Shown here piece by piece: positions 56,375 to 64,000 of a DNA stretch of 64,000 bases; the stretch's first letter is position 1, and the number at the start of each line of letters is the position of its first letter. Under the pieces are notes generated by a model. That model was given only the letters and a program-made list of their open reading frames with translations. It searched no databases and had not been told where the DNA came from. Source of the stretch: Methylocystis sp. MJC1 (GTDB lineage Bacteria; Pseudomonadota; Alphaproteobacteria; Rhizobiales; Beijerinckiaceae). The DNA lies in NCBI RefSeq assembly GCF_026427715.1, contig NZ_CP107558.1, positions 2,393,001 through 2,457,000 on the forward strand, given 5' to 3'. Both the position numbers and the translations under genes were made by a program.

Positions 56375-56437
56375 ATCAGGAGATCAGACTCGCTGCTTTC
56401 AGCATCGGTTGGAAGGTGGGACCGCAACAGCGCTTAC

Positions 56438-56824
56438 CATCGTCCGATAAAAGAAACGCATTTTCTTCTCGTAAGGGTCGAACATCGACCAGCCAACCAT
56501 CCCGGTGTCTGGCCTCCATCCGCCTGTCGGATAGTGATGGTTGTCCCTGAAGCCGGGCGCGCTCTTGATCATATGCTTAGCCAAAGGCATACGCGCGATT
56601 TCCAGGTCTCGAAATAACGATTTCAGTGCGTCGAATTTTTCCGATTTCTGGTCCTTAAATGTTCTCAACACTTCGTAGAGGCCGAAAATCCACAGTTTCG
56701 AATGAGCGGAGCACTCGCAAATCAAAAAATCGCGTTCGTCCTTGGCAGAATTATTAGGTGCGAGAAAAGCGATACGCTTTTCCAGATCCAGCAAATGCCG
56801 TTCAGCATAGCCGAGGTCATACAC
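56438..56824 (-). pseudogene. 5' part of an IS66-disrupted gene
   Basis: The reading frame from GTG 56824 (YDLGYAERHLLDLEKRIAFL, then FGLYEVLRTFKDQKSEKF, GWRPDTGMVGWSMFDPYEKK) continues into the IS terminus, ending at a stop 56399 inside the element. The rejoined gene would run to 53859 for about 160 residues. The frame also stays open about 34 codons upstream of 56824 with protein-like residues but no ATG, so the true start is uncertain. No family is recognised. It follows two overlapping small genes on the same strand. Confidence 0.75.
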
Positions 56825-56873
56825 GCTCAGAGGAATGGTCGGCGTTTCGTTGCTGCTCAGCCATACGGAGCTT

Positions 56874-57020
56874 CTAATCCATAGCTCTTGGCGGCGTGGG
56901 AAATCGAGGGGGCGCGCTTCCGTAATCCTCTGGCTCTTCGCCCGTGGCTATGCGCATGACTTTGACGGCGCGCGCGATGGCGTCGGCGGGCCGCTTCTCG
57001 CCTTTAGGGCCAATTGGCAC
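56874..57020 (-). CDS. Small protein, 48 residues
   Basis: The start is GTG 57020 with a near-perfect ribosome site (AAGGAGGGGG). The product begins MPIGPKGEKRPADAIARAVK and continues VMRIATGEEPEDYGSAP. The GPKGEKRPAD...AVKVMRIATGE pattern is one I recognise from short, uncharacterised alphaproteobacterial and phage-linked proteins. It overlaps the 72-residue gene by 17 bases. Confidence 0.7.
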   Translation of the reverse strand: MPIGPKGEKRPADAIARAVKVMRIATGEEPEDYGSAPPRFPTPPRAMD

Positions 57021-57222
57021 TTTCCCCCTCCTTAAGTTTGGAGAGAACCATATCAGGGGACTCGTTAACTCGGACTAGTCCATTCTCGCCGACGCCGGCT
57101 AAGAACCATATCTCTGATCCATCTTCTACGGACCAAACAGAACTAGCTTTTGATAGGTTCACGTAAACCGTTTCTCCCGGTTTCCCCTGCGGCGTTAGCT
57201 TGACCCACTCTGAAGCCACCAT
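57004..57222 (-). CDS. Small protein, 72 residues
   Basis: MVASEWVKLTPQGKPGETVY runs into VNLSKASSVWSVEDGSEIWF, LAGVGENGLVRVNESPDMVL: a small all-beta protein of the type found in phage or plasmid modules. GGGAGGGG is close before the ATG. It is the first of three consecutive leftward genes; the third is broken by IS66. No function is known. Confidence 0.7.
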   Translation of the reverse strand: MVASEWVKLTPQGKPGETVYVNLSKASSVWSVEDGSEIWFLAGVGENGLVRVNESPDMVLSKLKEGESANWP

Positions 57223-57292
57223 CCCCTCCCGCTTTCAGCTAATCATATCAGGGAGATTGGCGTGGCGCGAGCCGGAGTCAACCCCGCCAAAT

Positions 57293-57311
57293 TTCAAACT
57301 GAGACACTACC
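57293..57311 (-). repeat. Candidate terminal inverted repeat, right
   Basis: The reverse complement reads GGTAGTGTCTCAGTTTGAA, the partner of 53061-53078. It sits at the edge where the small-gene module ends. Confidence 0.35.
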
Positions 57312-57438
57312 CGTTGTTCGGCAGCATCGTCACCGGGATATCGTTGGCCTCGGCGCGCCTCACCGTCTGAAAGCCGATATTCGCGCGTTTCCCGCCCTCT
57401 CTTGAGGCGGCCGAATAGGGATCAGACCCCGCCCGAAG
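57307..57438 (-). pseudogene. Possible coding remnant
   Basis: A leftward frame reads GSDPYSAASREGGKRANIGF, then QTVRRAEANDIPVTMLPNNG and stops at 57307. Residue use looks protein-like, but there is no start codon near 57438, where an in-frame stop lies just upstream. It is probably a fragment. The rest of 57223-57801 shows no supported gene; a leftward frame at 57470-57733 (DWATSWMGGESPRKIAAAAA) may be another remnant. Confidence 0.25.
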
Positions 57439-57801
57439 CTCACGGGGCAGCCGCCGGGTCTAGCGGTCGTCAGAGGGCCACCTTGGCGGGGCGGTCTTGG
57501 AGCTTCATTCCGTCCGCTCGATCACAACGCCCGAAAGCGTCGCTCGCTATCAACCCTTTGAACACTTTTCGGTTCGCGGCTGCGGCAGCAATTTTCCGCG
57601 GGCTTTCCCCGCCCATCCAGCTTGTCGCCCAATCTAGTGGTCGAAATCTAACGCTTGGTTCCCGCTGGCGGCGGATTTTGCCTTGCGTCTGTTGCCGTTT
57701 GTGTCGCAACCCCGCATCCGAAATCTCATCCAAGAGGGATCAGGCGCGAGACGGTTCGCGTTGGAACCAAATCAATGAAGGGAATCGCCAGAGGGGTTAC
57801 A

Positions 57802-58143
57802 ATGCAAAAGATCGATATTTTCTTGCGCCGTGTGATCACGAATAACGCCTTGGCCTTCGTTTCCATTTCGATTGTAGCAATTCTTTGCAACGTTATCGCT
57901 TTTTGGATTCCTCTATACATTGGCGTATTAGACAGACAGCTGGGAGCATTTTGGATTTTGATGTTCATCCCGTTGATCTTGCTTGGCACGCCTACGGTTT
58001 ACGCGGTGTATATTTTTACGTCATTTGAATTCAGGAAGAATAACTCTACCGCATTAAATGCGCTAGCTGCAGTCATTTTCGCATTCCTAGGGTCAGCGTT
58101 TCTGTTGTGGCTGTCGCTCGCGTTGGCGTTTCGAAACCTTTAA
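57802..58143 (+). CDS. Small three-span membrane protein, 113 residues
   Basis: The product starts MQKIDIFLRRVITNNALAFV and has three hydrophobic helices (AFVSISIVAILCNVIAFWI; FWILMFIPLILLGTPTVYAV; ALAAVIFAFLGSAFLLWLSL). AGAGGGG before ATG 57802 supports the start. The DNA is clearly A/T-rich against the surroundings (TTT, ATT, TTA codons), which suggests transfer. No family is recognised and no partner adjoins. Confidence 0.65.
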   Translation: MQKIDIFLRRVITNNALAFVSISIVAILCNVIAFWIPLYIGVLDRQLGAFWILMFIPLILLGTPTVYAVYIFTSFEFRKNNSTALNALAAVIFAFLGSAFLLWLSLALAFRNL

Positions 58144-58330
58144 ACGAGATAGGCCCTTACCGACGATGCGAATCCCGAAAAGGACTCTATCGTCAGATTT
58201 TATCTACTAGGGAGCAAGGCCTTGCCTTCCCCGAATCGCTCGCGTAGCTTCCCCGCAATGGCGTCGTGGCGCGGCGCCAAAGAGAAACACCCCGACCGTG
58301 GATGTAACGGCGGGCGTTTTTCTTATAATG

Positions 58331-58534
58331 TTAACTCTTCTGTGGATCGTCTTTTTGAGCGATAGCGCAATATTCGGCTTTCCACGGCAACGTGTCGAAA
58401 TCCGGCTCATAGCCCTTGTCTCGATACTCTTGCTCAGGAATGTCTATCCCGATCCTGCCAATTTCGACGAGAGCGGTATTTGGTTGACCGCGCTCGCCTG
58501 ACGTCCGGTAACGTCCCTGCGGTTTTTCTGGCAT
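58331..58534 (-). CDS. Small hypothetical protein, 67 residues
   Basis: MPEKPQGRYRTSGERGQPNT continues ALVEIGRIGIDIPEQEYRDK and ends LPWKAEYCAIAQKDDPQKS. It is soluble and charged, with a GGGAGGA site before the ATG. Nothing in the sequence suggests a function. The genes either side are also small and A/T-shifted. Confidence 0.55.
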   Translation of the reverse strand: MPEKPQGRYRTSGERGQPNTALVEIGRIGIDIPEQEYRDKGYEPDFDTLPWKAEYCAIAQKDDPQKS

Positions 58535-58792
58535 AGCTCATCCTCCCGCTTTCCTTAGGTAGCGCGTTCGATGCCGAGGCTGCGTCGGCCTACCGTAAAT
58601 ACGCCCTCTGGGGTGTTTTTTCCCGGGAACGACCTATTTCCCATTGATCGCCTTCATCAAGCCCCCAGAGGCCCGCCTGGCAGACGCGAAGCGTCGCGCC
58701 AGAGCTGCTGAAATTCGGGCCGGCAGGCATGACTGCGATATAAAGAGCGACCGTCTTCCAATGTGGCCAGCGACGGTGAAAGGAGGTCGCCC

Positions 58793-58846
58793 ATGAAGCT
58801 ATTCACTTGGCTTCTTACGACCAACCCCGGAAAACCCATAGGGTAA
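58793..58846 (+). CDS. 17-residue peptide frame with strong ribosome site
   Basis: GAAAGGAGGTCGCCC stands directly before an ATG that opens MKLFTWLLTTNPGKPIG and a stop. A second tiny frame (ATG 58884) follows, then a terminator at 59040-59075. It could be a leader peptide or the coding part of a small RNA. No other gene is supported in 58535-59103. Confidence 0.4.
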   Translation: MKLFTWLLTTNPGKPIG

Positions 58847-59039
58847 AAACCAGAGGTCGCCGGGCTTTCGACAGGGAGAGCGAATGACCAACAATATCTG
58901 GCAATAACGGCGGGCTCTGCAGTCAGCCGCCACGGTTTGAATCCGCAGGGAAATTGCGAGTAGCCCCTGTCCCCCCTGCCTCACTTCGCAGAGCCTCTGT
59001 ACGAAGACGAAGTCAGCAATGCGCCATAAGCGGTCCACC

Positions 59040-59075
59040 GAGGCCAACCGTCGACGGAACGGCTGGCCTCTTTTT
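59040..59075 (+). terminator. Rightward rho-independent terminator
   Basis: The stem GAGGCCAACCGT/ACGGCTGGCCTC (one mismatch) is followed by TTTTT. It terminates a rightward transcript beginning upstream of the 17-codon frame and faces the end of the TonB receptor gene. Confidence 0.75.
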
Positions 59076-59103
59076 CAGCGCCTCGAGATCGGTCTTTCGC
59101 CTC

Positions 59104-61503
59104 TCAAAATTTTGCGGCTAGGCCCTGGGGCTGATCGAGGACCGTCAAAGGGCCCGATAACGTCAGTCGGACCGCGGGCGGATCCTGAGGTTTGAAGTAA
59201 CGATCCATGATGCCGTTGCTGCCCCCCGCATAACCCGGGAAGAGGAAATAGTCTTGCCGGGCGAAAGCGCCGTAACCATAGTCGATCGCGCTCGACCGGT
59301 TATTGGTGATGTTGAAGGCGTCGACCTGCAGTTTCCAGCCATTCTCGAGCCGATAGCCGACCCGGGCGTTGACCGTCGCCATGGCGGAGGATTTGATCTG
59401 TCCGTCCTCGGTCAGTGGGCGCGAGCCGAAATAGCGGTAATAAAGACCGCCGAACCAACCCGTTTTTTCGCCGAGATCAATGCCGCTCTTCGCCACCCAC
59501 ACGGGCGCCAGCATCAGATAATTGCCGGGGGCATTGCCGGGAATGTTGAAGGGAAAGAGCGGATCGCCCGCGCCGGTGGTCACGAGCTGCAAATAGGCGG
59601 CCTGCTGAGGCGCGTCCGAACCGCGGAAACGCGCATGGGTGCCGGTCACTTCCGCATAGGCGTTGATCCAGGTGGTCGGCGCATAATTGCCCGTCCATTC
59701 GAAGCCGAGCCGACGCCCAGGGCGTCCGTAGCCCGTTACGCCGGCGTCGCCGTTGAAGACGTTCTCGGCGTCGAAATCCTGCCAGAAGAGCGAGAGCGTC
59801 GTATCCAGACCGGGGAAGGGCTTGGCCCGAACGCCGGCCTCGGCGCCGCGCGTTTTCGTCAGGAGCTGGTTGTTGGGCCCATAGGCTCCGGCGGCGGGGT
59901 CCCAATGGGCGACCGAGCCGCGAAGATCCTCTTCGCGAAAGCCTTCGCCGAAGTTCAGGAAGAACTCGGAATGGGCGATGTCCTGGAAGGGGCCGAACAC
60001 GGCGCCCGCCTTCGGGCTCGTGAACCACCGGCCGAGCTGGCCGTCATTCGCCGTGCCGAGAATGAAGGGCGTTCCCGTGAACCATCCCGGCGCCAGGGCC
60101 GGGTTCAGCACGGAGTTCACCGAGCCATGCACGTAATCGAGACGGAAGCCCCCCGTCGTGCGGAACCAGGGCGTCCAATAGACGGTCGTGTCGGTCCAGA
60201 GGCCGTGCGAGAAGTTCTTCAGATAGTCGTTTCTGACTTCGTCATATTGCTGGCGGAAGAAGGAATCGCCTGAGCCGTTGCGGATCTCGTCGTAGCGCGA
60301 CTGAAAGCCCACGCGCGTCTCGACGGGTTTCGACGCAAAGCTGTAATTCCAGCCATGCAGCGCATTGATCCCATACATCGACCGTCGGTCGAACTGATGC
60401 ACCTGGTCGTTCAACGGCAGCGGATTGGTGAGATTATAGGTGAAGTCGTCATAGAGATTGGTGGTGGTGCGGATCAGATAGCCCTCGAAGCGCGAGAAAT
60501 CCGTCTTGTTCGTCTCGCTCCAACGCATCGAGAGGCTGTAGCGCGTGGCGTTGCCGCCGTCGCTCGGGTCCTGCGTGCCCCAGCGCGACATCAGCCCCAT
60601 GGCCACGTCGTGCATGGGAATCTGGTCGGTCGCGAACCAGTGGTTGGAATAGGCCATGGCGGTGACGGCGAGGCCGTTCGTCTCCGTGCCCATGCTCCAG
60701 CGCGCCACGCCATTGATCTTGCGCTGCTCGTCCGGGCGCTCCCAGGGGCCGTTATAATTGTTGAGCTCGAGCGCCATCAGCAGATCGCCGCCGCCGACGG
60801 CGTAGGATTTCACGCCGAGCAAGCGCCCATAGCCGAAGCTGCCGCCCGTCGCCGTGACAAAGCCCTTCGGCGCGGAATTGAGATATTGCATGTGGATGGC
60901 GCCGACGGAGGAGAACTGCCCTTCGTCCGCGAAATAAGGTCCCTTGCGCACGTCCACCGAGCTGAACAGCTCCGGGATGATGAAATTGGCGTCCGCATAG
61001 CCGTTGCTGTGAACGTGCGAGGCCTGGTTGATCGGCATGCCGTCGATCGTGAGCCCGATGTCATAACCGTGATCGAGCGCGAATCCGCGCAAGAAATACT
61101 GGTTGGCTTTGCCCGCGCCGCTGTGCTGCGACACGATAAGGCCCGGGACGATCTCGAGCGCCTGTCCTGGTTGCTCATAGGAGCGCGACGTCACCTGGTT
61201 GCCGGTAAAGCTCCGTGTGCTGGAGGACGTGACTGGGGCATTGCGATAGGAGGATTTTGGATCGACATTTTCTCCCGCTGCGGCGAGACCCGCCTCGGTC
61301 GTCGGCGTGGAAATGGTTGGAGCCGATGTGCGGGCTCGGGCGACTGCGCGGCCGGTCCAAGTTGCATTTCCGCGCTGGGTCTGACGCGCTTTGGCTCCGC
61401 CAACGTCGATGGTGGGCAGAGTATGCATCGCAAAGGCGGTCGGCGATGCGAGCACGAACGACAGCACAAATAGGCTGATGCGGTTGGCGTGTTGCTTTAA
61501 CAT
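59104..61503 (-). CDS. TonB-dependent receptor
   Basis: The 799-residue protein has a signal peptide (MLKQHANRISLFVLSFVLAS, cleavage about AFA/MHT), then LPTIDVGGAK as in the receptor at the left window edge. The plug follows (EQPGQALEIVPGLIVSQHSG, GKANQYFLRGFALDHGYDIG, TIDGMPINQASHVHSNGYAD). The rest is a 22-strand-type barrel, including RTTGGFRLDYVHGSVNSV and a C-terminal part ending QGLAAKF with terminal Phe. It should import a large ligand with TonB energy. The upstream gene is a DUF2946-type small protein, a common companion of copper-related receptors, so a metal ligand is inferred. Confidence 0.92.
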   Translation of the reverse strand: MLKQHANRISLFVLSFVLASPTAFAMHTLPTIDVGGAKARQTQRGNATWTGRAVARARTSAPTISTPTTEAGLAAAGENVDPKSSYRNAPVTSSSTRSFTGNQVTSRSYEQPGQALEIVPGLIVSQHSGAGKANQYFLRGFALDHGYDIGLTIDGMPINQASHVHSNGYADANFIIPELFSSVDVRKGPYFADEGQFSSVGAIHMQYLNSAPKGFVTATGGSFGYGRLLGVKSYAVGGGDLLMALELNNYNGPWERPDEQRKINGVARWSMGTETNGLAVTAMAYSNHWFATDQIPMHDVAMGLMSRWGTQDPSDGGNATRYSLSMRWSETNKTDFSRFEGYLIRTTTNLYDDFTYNLTNPLPLNDQVHQFDRRSMYGINALHGWNYSFASKPVETRVGFQSRYDEIRNGSGDSFFRQQYDEVRNDYLKNFSHGLWTDTTVYWTPWFRTTGGFRLDYVHGSVNSVLNPALAPGWFTGTPFILGTANDGQLGRWFTSPKAGAVFGPFQDIAHSEFFLNFGEGFREEDLRGSVAHWDPAAGAYGPNNQLLTKTRGAEAGVRAKPFPGLDTTLSLFWQDFDAENVFNGDAGVTGYGRPGRRLGFEWTGNYAPTTWINAYAEVTGTHARFRGSDAPQQAAYLQLVTTGAGDPLFPFNIPGNAPGNYLMLAPVWVAKSGIDLGEKTGWFGGLYYRYFGSRPLTEDGQIKSSAMATVNARVGYRLENGWKLQVDAFNITNNRSSAIDYGYGAFARQDYFLFPGYAGGSNGIMDRYFKPQDPPAVRLTLSGPLTVLDQPQGLAAKF

Positions 61504-61637
61504 GATGCAATCTCATGGAGCGCCGTCGCGGCGCGATCGGCAACGCTGCGAGCCGCATTGAGACGACCGCCGCAAACGCTGCCAATTGAGTGGGAACGCG
61601 GTAATTAAACGAGCGAGCCGGTAGGCTTCACGCGTCA

Positions 61638-61994
61638 TCAGACTCGAACGCTCGGTGGCGGCGCGCGAGCGCGAGTAGTGCGCCCTTCAGCCTCACGCGA
61701 CCGACTTGGCGTTTCGATGATCGCTGGCAGTCTTTCAGGTTCCCGTCGCAGGAAGCTGGAAACGGCCTTGCCCGGCAGTAGCGCAAAATCTTTGATGGAT
61801 GTCTGGCAGATTGGGCATCCGTCCACGCAATCGTGATTGCCCGGAGCCGGCGCACCATTGGACAAATAGCAATGCTGGAGATGTCCCCAGGTCGCCGACG
61901 AGGAGAAATGGAACGCAATTTTGGCGTAACCGCCGCTCAGAGTGAGCAGTAGGATCAGATTGATCGTTAAAATGTGTCGAAAAAGCGTTGTCAT
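61638..61994 (-). CDS. DUF2946-type small exported protein
   Basis: The product (118 residues from ATG 61994, AGGAAG upstream) has an N-terminal hydrophobic signal (ILTINLILLLTLSGGYAKIA). It then has a cysteine pair region, HDCVDGCPICQTSIKDFALL, and an Arg/Pro-rich tail ending RAPPPSV. The CPxCQ motif and basic RxPP end fit DUF2946, small periplasmic proteins found beside TonB receptors and copper genes. It lies 134 bp upstream of the receptor on the same strand, probably in one transcript. A role in metal handling is inference. Confidence 0.7.
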   Translation of the reverse strand: MTTLFRHILTINLILLLTLSGGYAKIAFHFSSSATWGHLQHCYLSNGAPAPGNHDCVDGCPICQTSIKDFALLPGKAVSSFLRREPERLPAIIETPSRSREAEGRTTRARAPPPSVRV

Positions 61995-62503
61995 CTGCTT
62001 CCTGGCGCGGGTGGCCATGGGCATATATCCTAGACGCGAGCAACACTGTTGGGCGAAGCAAAAACGTCTCTGTCAAGCTAGTTTTTCGGAGGCTGTTGCA
62101 GAGTTGCTACAATTCAACTGGCTAAAGAACATTTGACAGGCGCTTTTTACTAATTCGTTTCCGTTCATTTGCTGGATTGTTTCTCAGACTCCTCCGAATG
62201 AAACGAAGGCCTCCGCTACATTCATGTCCGAATGGCTGAAATGCCGAAGTCTGCAAAGGGTCTGTAGAGGCCTTTCGCGAGGGACTGCTTTGCGCCATTA
62301 GCTGACTTCGTCGCTCGCCCCGATCGCCAAGATCGTAGCGGCTCGTTGTCCCAGTTCTGCCCGGGCGCAGGCTTAAGCGTCGGGGCCTCTCGGATCACAA
62401 AGAGCAATCGCCGCCCACCATTGAGAGGGGCAGATTTATAGCGCAGCGACAAAAGCATTTTCGGACCACAAATAGATTTGGCCCTGCCGGCTCCTGTAAG
62501 AGC
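61995..62503. other. Gene-free stretch
   Basis: About 510 bases between divergent genes, A/T-richer than average. Frames here are short or lack ribosome sites. It should contain the promoters for the DUF2946-TonB receptor pair and for the SbmA-like gene. Confidence 0.4.
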
Positions 62504-63751
62504 ATGATATGGTTTAGCACATGCCGTCATTCGTGGGGGCCGTGTTCCCATTTGGGAAATCAACTCGAAAGGCCATGTTTGATCTCTCGGTTCCTCCATC
62601 TCGCCATTGGTTACTGGCAAGGAAAGTCACGGACCGCCGCATGGGCTATATCGATCGGATTTCTGATATGCCTTGTTGTGAATACATACATGGCCTTGGC
62701 GATCAATCGCTGGAGTAAGGGCTTTTTTGACGCGCTTTCGTCGCATGGCGTCGAAGAAATCTTTCAAAGCATGAATAGACTTGCGCTTTTGGCCATCGGC
62801 ACCGGCCTGGCCTCCATCGCAACGACGCAGTGCCGCATGCGCTTGCAGGTGGGTTGGCGGTTGTGGTTGACAGGCACGCTTCTCGAACGATGGTTGCAAA
62901 AAGGCAATCAGCGCGCCTGCGCGATTTCGCCCTCCATCGACAATCCGGAGGCGCGCATCGCCGACGACGGCCGCCTCGCCGTTGAATTGCTCGTCGATCT
63001 CGCCGGCGGTGTCGTCAATATCGTCTTGGTGTCGGCGGCTTTTATACTCGTGCTTTGGAATGTGGGCGGTTCATATACGCTCTTTGGAAACGTCGTGCCG
63101 GGGTATCTGGTTCTTGCCGTTGTCGTGTATTCGATGCTGACGTCGCTTGGAATGTGGGTTTTGGGTCGTCCGCTGGTCGCAAGCGTCGAGGAGAAGGCCG
63201 TTGCAGAAGGAAACTTCCGCTATGCACTCACGCGCGCCCGACATGAATTTGAAGCATCGACGATCATCGAGGACGAGGAGCGCCGGCGCGCGCTCGATGA
63301 CTACCTAAAGCACCCGGTAAAAAAGACTTTGGCTCTCGCCGCAAATCCACAAGCCTCATCCGAAAAGGAGTGCGTCGCAGGCAATCCATTCGATCGCTTT
63401 CTTTATCACCTTGCAAATTCGTGGGGCCGCGTCATCCAGGGTCAGACAAAAGTTGTCTTTTTGACTCACGCGAACAATCTGCTTGCGCCAATCGTTCCGC
63501 TTATGCTGGGCGCTCCGAAATATCTTGCGGGCGATATGTCGCTCGGCGACCTGATGCAAGCGGCGGCGGCCTTTCTTCAGGTCCAGCTTTCGCTCAATTG
63601 GCTCGCCGACAACGCCCTGAGCATCGCAAACTGGTCAGCGTCGGCGCGTCGGGTGGCCGCTCTCGACCTCGCGATGGATGCGCAACCTATGGAACTGGAG
63701 AACGAGAGCCTACGGGAAAAGGAACACACAGCGTTTGGCGCCGAGCCCTAA
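62504..63751 (+). CDS. SbmA/BacA-like membrane transporter without ATPase domain
   Basis: The 415-residue protein has the ABC-membrane-2/SbmA-BacA fold: [54 protein letters not shown], the family motif [10 protein letters not shown], then [40 protein letters not shown] and [13 protein letters not shown] near the end. The protein stops before any Walker motif. Its size matches SbmA/BacA, which import peptides using proton-motive force, rather than the 570-600-residue ATPase-fused relatives. Start ATG 62504 is provisional; [11 protein letters not shown] marks the first expected family residues. Confidence 0.82.
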   Translation: MIWFSTCRHSWGPCSHLGNQLERPCLISRFLHLAIGYWQGKSRTAAWAISIGFLICLVVNTYMALAINRWSKGFFDALSSHGVEEIFQSMNRLALLAIGTGLASIATTQCRMRLQVGWRLWLTGTLLERWLQKGNQRACAISPSIDNPEARIADDGRLAVELLVDLAGGVVNIVLVSAAFILVLWNVGGSYTLFGNVVPGYLVLAVVVYSMLTSLGMWVLGRPLVASVEEKAVAEGNFRYALTRARHEFEASTIIEDEERRRALDDYLKHPVKKTLALAANPQASSEKECVAGNPFDRFLYHLANSWGRVIQGQTKVVFLTHANNLLAPIVPLMLGAPKYLAGDMSLGDLMQAAAAFLQVQLSLNWLADNALSIANWSASARRVAALDLAMDAQPMELENESLREKEHTAFGAEP

Positions 63752-63764
63752 CAGCTCAATCCTG

Positions 63765-63794
63765 AGCGGACCGTCAAGGTCCGCTTTGGGTCTT
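63765..63794 (+). terminator. Weak terminator after transporter gene
   Basis: The 8-bp stem AGCGGACC/GGTCCGCT with a 5-nt loop is followed by TTGGGTCTT. It is placed 14 bases past the stop codon. Confidence 0.4.
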
Positions 63795-63963
63795 GGTTGT
63801 GTGAAAACGGCACTGCGCCAGTCATCACAACGCTCAACCATAGCAGCGCGCTCCGGCGCCTGCGCTGGGGACTTAGAGCTGGCCTCGCAAATTCGGACGG
63901 TAGCTTGAGTGGATTTTCTGCCTGACAGCGGCGAGGATTCTCGCCGCGAATCAGGAGGATTCG

Positions 63964-64000
63964 ATGACGAAGAGGAGCCGCCGGACGCATTCTCCGGCGT
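63964..64000 (+). CDS. IS3-type transposase OrfA, first codons
   Basis: [12 protein letters not shown] matches the start of many IS3-family OrfA proteins (a basic helix before the HTH). An AGGAGG site lies 6 bases before the ATG. The upstream TGAGTGGATTTTCTGCCTGA near 63909 may be the terminal repeat. The element continues beyond the window. Confidence 0.7.
   Translation, partial: MTKRSRRTHSPA

Larger units (their letters stand above)
53963..56437 (-). mobile_element. IS66-family insertion sequence, complete
   Basis: The 2475-bp element has ends GTAACCGCTGTTTTCAGGCC (left, 53963) and GTAAGCGCTGTTGCGGTCC (right, read leftward from 56437), the IS66 style of terminus. It contains tnpA, tnpB and tnpC in order. 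CATCGTCC flanks it at both sides (53955-53962, 56438-56445), a perfect 8-bp target duplication of the length typical of IS66. All three genes look intact, so the copy may be mobile and recent. Confidence 0.95.

Noticed and set aside
58935..58955. T-loop-like GGTTTGAATCC sequence suggesting a tRNA
   Set aside because: No acceptor, D or anticodon arms can be paired at the right distances on either side, so it is not a tRNA.
60355..61473. 372-codon rightward frame inside the TonB receptor
   Set aside because: It is antisense to plug and barrel sequence, with Ile/Arg/His shadow composition.
62222..62620. 132-codon leftward frame upstream of the SbmA-like gene
   Set aside because: It has no ribosome site, an odd composition and overlaps the start of the better-supported rightward transporter gene.

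Overview
The window comes from a GC-rich alphaproteobacterium, most likely a type II methanotroph of the Methylocystis/Methylosinus kind. The main clue is haoA-haoB (octahaem hydroxylamine oxidoreductase and its partner) next to ordinary heterotrophic genes. A MEDS-type sensor kinase, TonB receptors and a rhizobial-type genome style (MocR, HWE kinase, DUF1236, DUF2126/ATP-grasp cluster) agree with this. No pmo, mmo or mxa gene lies in the window, so the assignment is inference.

Layout. 1-8.7 kb: 5' part of a TonB receptor, YmdB-type phosphoesterase, pabB-pabC (folate), SleB-type cell-wall hydrolase, glyS. 9-12.7 kb: the conserved LpoA-like/rsmI/yraN neighbourhood and an ApaH/PrpA-like phosphatase. 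12.8-15.8 kb: haoA-haoB. 16-24.3 kb: MocR and AraC regulators, several very small membrane-peptide genes, a DUF1236 secreted protein, a MEDS-PAS histidine kinase. 24.4-32.5 kb: a tightly overlapping leftward operon of DUF2126-transglutaminase, ATP-grasp/alpha-E fusion, transglutaminase and ClC antiporter. 32.8-39.8 kb: transglutaminase-like protein, HWE kinase, DUF2971, Ste24-like M48 protease, EXORDIUM-like secreted protein, membrane J-protein. 39.9-48.8 kb: exopolysaccharide genes (deacetylase, CelD-like acyltransferase, GumC, GumB, GT4, WbaP-type initiating transferase). 48.8-52.4 kb: DUF423, response regulator, AsmA-like protein, two small genes. 52.4-59.1 kb: accessory region of small genes and repeats, with an IS66 element whose 8-bp target duplication is still perfect and which has cut a gene in two. 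59.1-64 kb: TonB receptor with a DUF2946-type partner, SbmA/BacA-like permease, and the first codons of an IS3-type transposase.

The sequence is rich in palindromic intergenic repeats. Four families recur or form pairs: A (GGCCGGGCTTGTCCCGGCC core, three inverted pairs), B (about 105 bp, six full copies and one half), C (GTCATTGCGAGG...GCAATCCAG, three copies) and D (two inverted copies before glyS). A further repeat cluster has entered the coding frame of pabC, and glyS carries a large in-frame segment of different composition. The features most worth following up are the pabC and glyS insertions, the self-contained 23-codon peptide gene near 20.3 kb, the IS66-split gene, and the small-gene region at 53-59 kb.
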